A stretch of 15,758 nucleotides of DNA, taken from Fonsecaea monophora. Taxonomy: Eukaryota; Ascomycota; Eurotiomycetes; Chaetothyriales; Herpotrichiellaceae. This document shows, in pieces, positions 9,728-15,758 of the stretch; positions within the stretch are counted from its first letter, which is position 1; every line of letters begins with the position of its first letter. The stretch is taken from NCBI RefSeq assembly GCF_001642475.1, contig NW_019174149.1:1-15758 (forward strand), read 5' to 3'. The translations under genes and the position numbers were made by a program. The notes under the pieces were generated by a model that worked only from the letters and a program-made list of their open reading frames with translations, did not search any database and was not told where the DNA came from.

Positions 9728-9908
9728 CTACGTGGTCGATTCAACAACAACGCGATGCTTGTGCTTTTTTTAGTTGTTACATTGTCAAATGCTCAAGATT
9801 GACTGACTGATAATACCGGCTTGCCCAGATCCGAGCTTGTTTGTCATCCTGAATTGACCAACCGTCGGCCAAATCCAATTCCAACCGCATCAAGCCGGGT
9901 CGTCCAGA

Positions 9909-11077
9909 ATGCCTGTCGAACTGCGCAAACGCCCTCCCCCAAAGGAGCCAGCTGCCCCACCCCCGCCAGCGAAACGAGGGGGCAGTAGCAGCAGCAGCAG
10001 CACGGTGAAGAAGCTCGCCGGCAAGGCCAAAGCCGCCGTGACTGGGATCGGGTCGTCGAAGTCAACCAAAAAGAAGGCTGGGCAGGATGCGGCCAACACC
10101 TCTGCCGCCATTCCCGACCCCGTCCCAGCCACCGCAGGCGTCAGCGACGAAACCAAAGCAGAGCCGACAGCGAACGGGAGCGCCGTCCCTGCAAAAGCAA
10201 CTGCCTCCGGGAAGCTGAGTGTGGGTGACAAGATCGACCTGGAGGGCTTTGGCGGCACGGTGCAGACGCACGACGGAACTAGCGTGACCGTGAAAGACTT
10301 GGTGGACAAGAGCGGCGCCGGCATCGTCATCTTTACGTACCCAAGAGCGAGTACGCCGGGTTGTAAGTTCAGTCATCTGCCTTTGCGTCATTTTACTTCC
10401 ACTCCCGACAGAGACAGTAGAGAGGTCTGGTGAAGCTGGATTGATCAATTGATCGACTGATATTTCTTACTGTACAGGCACCAATCAAGCTTGTCTTTTC
10501 CGGGACAATTATGCACCCATCACGGGTGCATCATTCGCTGTGTATGGATTGAGCACAGACAGTCCCAAGGCGAACACGACGTTTGCGACCAAGCAGAAGT
10601 TGCCATATCCGCTCTTGGTAAGTCCCTTCCGTACCACTTTCGATGTCCACCAATTTCTTTGGAGTACTAATTGAATGCTAGTGTGACCCCAATGCAACTT
10701 TGACCTCCGCCATTGGCATGAAAAAGCCAGGGCCCGGCAAATCTACCACCCGCGGAGTCGTCGTCATTGACAAACAGGGAACACTCCGCCTCTGGGAGCA
10801 AGCCGGCCCTGCCAAGACGCTCGAAGTCGTTTTGGAATATATCAAATCTCGGGGTACGACTGAGACGGACGCACCCGCTGCAGTGGCCGCACCACCTGCA
10901 GATGAGCCAGTCGCGTCTGAGGAGGCAGCGAAGCTTGCAGACCCAGACACCAAAATGGATGAGGTGCCGCTTGTGAGGACTCCTAGCAAAGCGGAGCAGG
11001 AGGCCGCTGAGACAGCGGCAGAGGTGGGCGAAACAGCGGCGAAGATCGATGCTGCCGAGGAAGAAGCAAAGCCATGA
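9909..11077 (+). CDS. dot5: PrxQ/BCP-type peroxiredoxin, nuclear Dot5-like
   Basis: Exons 9909-10362, 10478-10617 and 10682-11077 encode 329 residues; both introns have GTAAGT donors and end in ACAG and CTAG. The enzyme reduces hydroperoxides with thioredoxin. The active site YPRASTPGCTNQAC matches PxxxTxxC, with peroxidatic Cys152 and a resolving Cys157 five residues on, as in atypical 2-Cys PrxQ/BCP enzymes. Arg222 in TTRGVVVID is the likely conserved Arg. A further Cys199 starts CDPNATL, where many bacterial relatives have Ser. The catalytic domain (about 101-280) is flanked by a Lys/Pro/Ser/Ala-rich N-terminus (basic clusters near 6-8 and 51-56, suggesting nuclear entry) and an Ala/Glu-rich acidic tail. 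Yeast Dot5 is nuclear and affects telomeric silencing; that role is only an inference here. The tail converges on the TRAPP gene, 163 bp away. Confidence 0.93.
9981..10002 (+). repeat. Serine-coding AGC repeat in peroxiredoxin
   Basis: GGCAGTAGCAGCAGCAGCAGCACG encodes a poly-Ser run (residues 26-31) in the disordered N-terminal extension. It is a trinucleotide repeat and so may vary in length between strains. Confidence 0.8.
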
Positions 11078-11240
11078 GAGGCTCTTCTTTGTCTTGTCCA
11101 GAATAGCAGAGGTGCAGGACTGTTGGTTTGCTTAATGTGTCCTTGCAGCGTTGATTATGATAGTTCCTTGTCGGCGTCCCAGGCGCATTCGGTGTCAATG
11201 AGTATTGTTTCTTGTCCTGAATGTTTTGTCATCGTCTCCT

Positions 11241-11822
11241 TCAAATGTTCCCAATTCCCGGATACCAAGCTCTCCCAATCCTCTGGATCTCCGCAATGAA
11301 CTTTTTGCTTGTGATTTCCGGGCTCTTCCCTCCGTAGTTTGCTATCTGCAAGGGCGTCCTATCATCAGGCATGTAGAATGGATTCAGCATGAGATGGATG
11401 TATGCGGTCTGTACGGCACGGAAGGCTGGTTTCAGATCTGCGTCTCTCAAGCCCACAGCTGCAGGTGGGAATCGTCTCTTGTCTTTTGCCTGTTCCTTCC
11501 CACCGTCTTCGTCGGACGAAGAGGACGGAGGTCGCCCCATCATGTCCACCACGATGATGAATTTGATCCCCGTATTCGTGAGCCAGCCGTAGCACGAGAG
11601 CCGGTCATCGATGGCCTGGAGCAGCCCCAAGTCGGAATCGAGCAGTTTGGTGGTGCGAGCCCGCAGGTCGAAGATGTCGAGGCACGAGTTGAGGAGGAAG
11701 AGGAATTCGAGATCGGCGTTGGCGGCCGTGTCATGGGGAGGAAAGAGGGAGATGTGGAGAGGTTGGTCATGTTTGCCAATGACGCCGATGCATGCTATCG
11801 ACGGTGACGAGTTGAGGGCCAT
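11241..11822 (-). CDS. TRAPPC2L: TRAPP complex subunit, TRAPPC2L/Tca17-like (sedlin fold)
   Basis: The protein of 193 residues starts at ATG 11822 (MALNSSPSIACIGVIG), the point where similarity to the sedlin/longin fold begins. The frame stays open for 73 more codons upstream, to 12041, but that part is not conserved-looking and lies in the shared promoter. Family features are the first strand SIACIGVIGKHDQPLHI, the helix after HDTAANADLEFLFLLNSCLDIFD, the strand pair CYGWLTNTGIKFIIVVD, and the last helices AFRAVQTAYIHLMLNPFY and SKKFIAEIQRIGRAW. TRAPPC2L/Tca17 belongs to the TRAPP tethering complexes, which activate Rab GTPases (Ypt1, Ypt31/32) at the Golgi; Tca17 helps assemble TRAPPII. A Ser/Asp/Lys-rich insert (about 96-128), with SSSSDEDGGKE, interrupts the domain after the third strand region and makes the protein longer than the roughly 140-residue animal form. 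Confidence 0.9.
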   Translation of the reverse strand: MALNSSPSIACIGVIGKHDQPLHISLFPPHDTAANADLEFLFLLNSCLDIFDLRARTTKLLDSDLGLLQAIDDRLSCYGWLTNTGIKFIIVVDMMGRPPSSSSDEDGGKEQAKDKRRFPPAAVGLRDADLKPAFRAVQTAYIHLMLNPFYMPDDRTPLQIANYGGKSPEITSKKFIAEIQRIGRAWYPGIGNI

Positions 11823-12144
11823 GGAAGCACGACCCGTTGAGACAGATGTTGGGGTGTTAGAGAAGAGCAATCTTCCATGTTCAAGCAGATAAGTTGACAA
11901 GTCGCATGGGAGACTCTTCCCCAGATATTGCCCAATCAGGCAGGCCGATCTCGCTGTCCTGCCTGGTACGCATTCCAGCCAATGAACGAGCTCGCAATTC
12001 GCCGCGCATTTCGACATCATAGATTCTCTACCCGACGACACACAGCAGTTTCGCCTCTTTCCCTTCCTCGACGCCCTTCAAGTCTTTTCCCTTCAACGTC
12101 CAATTCTCCCCTCTCTTTCATCACCTGCGACATTGCGGAGCAAG
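11823..12144. promoter_or_regulatory. Divergent promoter between TRAPPC2L and NDUFS7 genes
   Basis: Only 322 bp separate the two start codons, so both promoters lie here. CCAAT boxes stand at 11932-11936 and 11979-11983, a normal place for the fungal HAP/CBC complex, which activates respiratory genes; a third CCAAT (12100-12104) is probably too near the start to act. A C/T-rich tract at about 12045-12120 is typical of a transcription start for the plus-strand gene. No clear TATA box is seen. Confidence 0.6.
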
Positions 12145-12968
12145 ATGATGTCTCTATCGAGGACGGTCGCTCCTCGAGCGCTGCGAGGTAAGCAGAATGA
12201 AGCTCCCTGGCCACAAAAACTCCCCGAAAGTCTCGATTGACAAAATCAACTGTACAGCGTCCAATGTCCTCCCATACTCTCTCATTCGCGCCGCCCCCGC
12301 CGCTTCGATCTCCTCGACCTCTTCGAAACCCGCCACCTCGGTTGTTTCGCAGGCTCCCACAGCTGGTGGCGATGCATCACGACTCCCGGTCACAGGTGGC
12401 ATCCGTCGTGAAGTACCCCTCCCGTCACAAGAGCAGAAGAAAGGAGCGATGCAATATGCCCTCACCACACTGGATCAGATCGCCAACTGGGCTCGTCAGG
12501 GCTCACTGTGGCCCCTCACCTTCGGTCTGGCGTGCTGCGCCGTCGAAATGATGCACCTCTCCACCCCTCGATACGATCAGGATCGCCTCGGAATCATCTT
12601 TCGCGCGTCGCCCAGACAGAGTGATGTGATGATTGTGGCAGGAACACTCACCAATAAGATGGCACCGGCGCTGCGACAGGTGTATGACCAGATGCCGGAG
12701 CCGAGATGGGTGGTCTCAATGGGGTCTTGTGCCAACGGTGGAGGTTATTATCACTACAGCTACAGTGTGACGAGGGGGTGTGATCGCATTGTTCCTGTTG
12801 ACATCTACGTGCCGGGCTGCCCGCCGACGAGCGAGGCATTGATGTACGGCATTTTTCAGTTGCAGAAAAAGAGTATGTTGGGTTTGCAATTCCTTTCCTT
12901 ACCAACCAAACTAACCAATGATGATAGTGAGACATACCCGTATCACAAGACTGTGGTACAGAAAGTAA
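12145..12968 (+). CDS. NDUFS7: NADH:ubiquinone oxidoreductase PSST subunit (NDUFS7/NuoB)
   Basis: Exons 12145-12187, 12258-12872 and 12928-12968 give 232 residues. Introns use GTAAGC...TACAG and GTATGT...GATAG, the second with branch CTAAC at 12911-12915. The first exon encodes a basic, Ser-rich mitochondrial presequence (MMSLSRTVAPRALR); ATG 12148 is an equally possible start. The mature core is the NuoB fold that carries cluster N2, the last iron-sulfur centre before ubiquinone in complex I. Its four ligands are visible: Cys107 and Cys108 in LACCAVE, Cys172 in GSCANGGGYYHYSYS, and Cys202 in YVPGCPP. The last short exon supplies the conserved end RHTRITRLWYRK; without splicing the frame would run on into an unrelated tail to 13222. 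The protein is nuclear-encoded, imported into the matrix and placed at the quinone-binding junction of complex I. Confidence 0.97.
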
Positions 12969-13414
12969 GGGCACCAGAGAATGCCAGAGCTATAAGCATT
13001 TGCAGTGTCTGTGTCGCGGCATGGGCGTTCTTGAAGTGGGTTAGAGCATCTACTTTGCTTGTCCGTGTGCGTTATGCTCGGGCACGCACACATCATGTAC
13101 AGAATGAACTCTTTGTTCGATGGATGTTATCCGCTCTGGGCATTCATTTTACGCATATGCGTCCATACCGAGCGTTTTTGAGCCCACTTGGCCAACACTG
13201 GTCAAGTATGGCGTTGGAGTGATTTACAATCCCCAGCTCATACGTATACTGATCAATATATTTCGCTGGCTAATTTACAGATGCGCTTGCTCATGAACCA
13301 CAAACGGCACAGCACCGCACCGCACAGCAAGTGTTTTGTTCATTGGTCTCTTGATACATGGTTCACCGGGTTTCTATCCTAGCCCAATCCATCCTATCCT
13401 GTCCAAGCTTGACG

Positions 13415-13457
13415 CCCATCGCCATTACCATCTCCATCTCCATCCCCATCCCCATCT
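13415..13457 (+). repeat. (CCATCN)n hexamer repeat
   Basis: Seven imperfect copies of CCATCT/CCATCC run in line, with CCATTA as one variant. The tract is non-coding, about 450 bp past the NDUFS7 stop. Confidence 0.85.
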
Positions 13458-13530
13458 GGTTCTCCACCTGGTTCTACTTGTTTATTGTCCATCATTGATT
13501 TTCCAGATGGGTTGATTGTTCTTATTGCTT

Positions 13531-13556
13531 TTATGGTGGTTTATGGTGGTTTATGG
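13531..13556 (+). repeat. TTATGGTGGT 10-bp tandem repeat, 2.6 copies
   Basis: Two perfect ten-base units, TTATGGTGGT, are followed by a partial third TTATGG. Nothing suggests a function; it is probably a slippage product. Confidence 0.85.
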
Positions 13557-14394
13557 CTATGACCTCGCTATGGCCCTGCTGGGATGTCGCTATTCCAGTC
13601 CATCCACTTTTTTCTTCTCTTCATTCCAAGGCGAGTCCCATACATCTATCTATGCGCCTCATCATATAGACTTTTGGACTACAAGTACAAGTATTCCCAG
13701 ATGCCCAGATCCCCCTGTGTCCAGATGACTTTATGACGTGGCTGTCTAGAACAGTATCGTAGGGTACAGTTCAGGAGAGCAGAGTTCAGACGTGTCATGA
13801 TGAGGGTGGTGAGGGTGGTTGTGAGTACTCTCTACAGATGGTACGAGGTATGTACATACTTGGCATGTATGGATGAATGGATGGATCACCCGTTCATTAT
13901 CACGAGAAGAACCGCCAACCCGTCCAGTGTGGTGAAACAATGAGAACATACATACCTACATAGACAGAGGACACAGGCGATAGATAGTCCTTTTTGACTC
14001 TATGGCGTCACGATGTCGTGGAGTTTGAGACCTGTGTTGAGGTACTGTCGATCGAGATAAAGGGAAAAAAGGGGGGGGAATGGCTGAAAGCGGACTAACT
14101 CTATAGGGGGGAGAGTGGACAAAGAATACATATACATTCATTCATGCCTTCATTCAATATGTATCTAATCCTTGACCGGAAGCGTGATACAGGAATAGAT
14201 GGAGACGCCGCCCAATGAGTTCCTTTGTCGAAACAAGGACATGTTAGGAAGTCGGGCTGGGCCACCGTGGCACCTCTACATCCAAGGACAAATACCGTAC
14301 AGTCATTGCATGTAAGCCTCTGTCCATATCCAAGGCGGGTCTTGCAACCACCATCACAGCTGTGAGAGGTGGCTGTCAAGACTCTGTAAATCTT

Positions 14395-15003
14395 TCATGC
14401 CATCATCCCCACTGCTCCCGCCAGGATGCCTCCCACGCCAACACCACCAAGGACCATTCTGTCCAAACTTGGTCTGGGAGCAGCCGCGCCGGTGAAGCTA
14501 GACACAACAGCAGCCGTGCTGGTGGCAGATGTGGCTGACAGTGCGGTCCCCGTCGCGGAACCGCCACTGGTTCCCATGGGGGCCTGGAACGAGTAGGTGA
14601 TACCCTGCAGGCTCGCGGGGCACGAAGGCAGGGTCATGCTGGAGACGGGCGTCGTCGACGGCGAAGACAGGCCGGGAATGCTCGAGTAGAATTGGCACAG
14701 GGTCAAAGAGCTGGTGACGCTGGGCGAGGGCGCCCATGTCCTAGTAGTCGGGCCCTCGATCGGGGTTGTCGAGGTCGTCTCGGGGGGAATCGTGTACGAG
14801 AAGGTCAATAAGCTGGAAGGGCAGAGAGGCAGCGTCAAGGTTGTCGAATCCGCAGAGGAGAGACCCGGGATGCTCGAGTAGAACTGGCACAGAGTGTAGC
14901 TGCCACTCGTGGCTGACGAAGATGATGCCACTGCAGCTAGGGGAGTGAATGCCACCGTCACCGCCGTCGTGATGATGGCGCCAATGCGGACAGAAAAGAC
15001 CAT
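14395..15003 (-). CDS. Secreted, probably GPI-anchored repeat surface protein
   Basis: A single exon of 202 codons. I recognise no named family. Residues 1-26 form a signal peptide, with basic Arg6, a hydrophobic core and an AVA-S cleavage site. The body is rich in Ser, Thr and Pro, so heavy O-glycosylation is likely. It contains two copies of one module 64 residues apart: TLCQFYSSIPGLSS at 37-50 with Cys39 and Cys61, and again at 101-114 with Cys103 and Cys128; each continues to a TLP-x-CP-x-SL-x-x-x-x-Y segment. The end (about 180-202) is a glycine-rich hydrophobic run, VLGGVGVGGILAGAVGMMA, after a short polar stretch, as expected for GPI attachment; the omega site is probably in the Ser/Gly/Ala stretch near 165-172. 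A cell-wall or plasma-membrane location follows from this; the role (wall structure, adhesion, surface display) is open. The four Cys could form one disulfide per module. Confidence 0.78.
   Translation of the reverse strand: MVFSVRIGAIITTAVTVAFTPLAAVASSSSATSGSYTLCQFYSSIPGLSSADSTTLTLPLCPSSLLTFSYTIPPETTSTTPIEGPTTRTWAPSPSVTSSLTLCQFYSSIPGLSSPSTTPVSSMTLPSCPASLQGITYSFQAPMGTSGGSATGTALSATSATSTAAVVSSFTGAAAPRPSLDRMVLGGVGVGGILAGAVGMMA
14672..14892 (-). repeat. Duplicated module core inside the surface-protein gene
   Basis: The 29-bp DNA core at 14672-14700 and that at 14864-14892 differ at only a few positions; both encode CQFYSSIPG on the minus strand. The spacing of 192 bp equals 64 codons. Near-identity at DNA level beside strong divergence of the flanking Ser/Thr segments indicates either a fairly recent duplication or tight constraint on the core. 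Confidence 0.85.
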
Positions 15004-15758
15004 TTTGACTGTAAGTGAGTGTGGATATAATATGTTCTGAACGCTCTCTTTGTGGTAAACAGGTCAAGTTTCTCGATTGGTGAGAGCTGGAAACAAAAAA
15101 ACTCCTACAAACATTGATATATATATGTACCTATCGTATACCTCGTATAGTCCAGGACTTCGATCAGGCAGCCGTCAAAAAGGCTGGGTGTGGGCGTGTG
15201 TGGTGACATTCATTCGTTAGCAGGTTACCAGGGGAACAGGTTATTTGTACAGAAACCATCCGGGTAGAGCAAGACAAGCACGGGACAAGGTAGTAGGATA
15301 TTACTATATACAGTAGCACATACGGGTAGTTGATGGAGCTCAGGGGACTGAGGACGGAGTTTGGCCGAGACATGGTAGACGCGAGTGGCTTGGCTTGTTT
15401 GGCGAGGAGTTGGCGTATTTGAATGGTTTGCACAGTTTTCGTAGTTTGTGTCGTTTGGTCCCCCGGAGTCAATCACGCAATCCTCCTTCCAAAAAACATC
15501 ACTTGCACCAGGGGACTTGCTTCGCTGCCCGAAAGAAGGCCCTAAAGGCCACTTCCTAGGCGCCTTGACACCTAAAGATAGTCCATTCCGCCATCTCACC
15601 CCAGGCATGGACTTCAGTGGCTCAGGAACCCGTCCTTTAACGAAAGAAGCATTTGCTTACCAATGCCTACTCACAAACTACCCCCTAAACTACCCAGCTT
15701 CCGCCCCGGACCTTCTGCACCAGGGGCAAAAGGCGCTCGTTCGCTCTCTCACCCACCC
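15004..15758. other. Right-hand flank, no gene recognised
   Basis: This should contain the promoter and leader of the surface-protein gene. A TATATATAT run at 15118-15126 lies about 115 bp upstream of its ATG and could serve as a TATA element; a TTACAG six bases upstream of the ATG (minus strand) could be the acceptor of a leader intron. Open frames at 15164-15472 and 15225-15608 (minus) show no domain. A gene may begin beyond the window edge. Confidence 0.5.

Larger units (their letters stand above)
12969..14394. other. Intergenic stretch with several short tandem repeats
   Basis: About 1.4 kb between NDUFS7 and the surface-protein gene. It should hold both 3' UTRs, since the genes converge. 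I find no coding sequence: the open frames (for example 13188-13382, 13516-13728, 14101-14379) are short and unlike any family. Besides the CCATCT and TTATGGTGGT repeats listed separately, GAGGGTGGT occurs twice at 13802-13819 and eight G follow seven A-rich bases at 14071-14078. Confidence 0.65.

Noticed and set aside
9890..10448. Minus-strand frames opposite the peroxiredoxin first exon
   Set aside because: The leucine- and valine-rich look comes from reading the Lys/Ala/Pro-rich coding strand backwards.
11823..12041. In-frame N-terminal extension of 73 codons to the TRAPPC2L protein
   Set aside because: The domain begins at the Met encoded at 11822, the extension shows no domain or targeting signal, and it would fill most of the shared promoter including both CCAAT boxes.
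12873..13222. Unspliced continuation of the NDUFS7 frame to a 341-codon protein
   Set aside because: The added tail is unlike any NuoB protein, while splicing 12873-12927 restores the conserved RHTRITRLWYRK end exactly.
13415..13556. Repeats after NDUFS7 considered as a CRISPR-like or satellite array
   Set aside because: Units of 6 and 10 bases sit directly side by side with no unique spacers, as in ordinary slippage microsatellites; the host is a eukaryote.
14071..14078. Run of eight G after an A-rich run
   Set aside because: A single homopolymer in non-coding DNA; it could be real or a base-calling effect and says nothing about function.
15164..15608. Minus-strand open frames near the right edge
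   Set aside because: No signal, domain or repeat; they lie where the promoter of the surface-protein gene is expected.

Overview
The window is nuclear DNA from a filamentous ascomycete (Pezizomycotina). Genes are intron-poor or carry short introns of about 50-130 nt with GTRNGT donors, CTAAC/CTGAT-type branch sites and YAG acceptors. Leaders are pyrimidine-rich and strands are mixed without operons. The casein kinase I sequence and the peroxiredoxin of Dot5 type with long low-complexity ends are typical of this group. I cannot fix the class; Eurotiomycetes or Dothideomycetes fit equally well.

Layout, left to right: (1) the 3' part of a tautomerase of the cis-CaaD-like family (71-707, +), whose first exon lies off the left edge behind an intron holding a (CT)10(CA)7 microsatellite; (2) a convergent single-exon type B carboxylesterase (2807-1074, -); (3) about 3.2 kb without a recognisable gene, ending in a pyrimidine-rich leader with a likely 5' UTR intron; (4) casein kinase I, ckiA/CK-1a (6023-7379, +), with a stop codon that overlaps the donor of a last intron; (5) 2.5 kb where I recognise no gene, but whose second half (about 8580-9727) holds exon-like segments joined by good splice signals; (6) a nuclear-type PrxQ/BCP peroxiredoxin, Dot5-like (9909-11077, +, three exons); (7) convergent to it, a TRAPPC2L/Tca17-like trafficking subunit (11822-11241, -); (8) divergent from that across a 322-bp shared promoter, the complex I subunit PSST/NDUFS7 (12145-12968, +, three exons); (9) 1.4 kb without a gene, with several short repeats; (10) a small secreted, Ser/Thr-rich, probably GPI-anchored surface protein built from two copies of a Cys-containing module (15003-14395, -); (11) 0.75 kb of flank.

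Most of the window is housekeeping: a clock/trafficking kinase, a thiol peroxidase, a tethering-complex subunit and a respiratory-chain subunit. They do not form a pathway. The accessory items are the tautomerase-esterase pair at the left, the repeat-built surface protein at the right, and the unidentified exon-like block. I see no rRNA, tRNA, CRISPR array or recognisable transposon. The points most worth checking are the alternative C-terminus of casein kinase I, the exon-like block at 8580-9727, and the duplicated surface-protein module.
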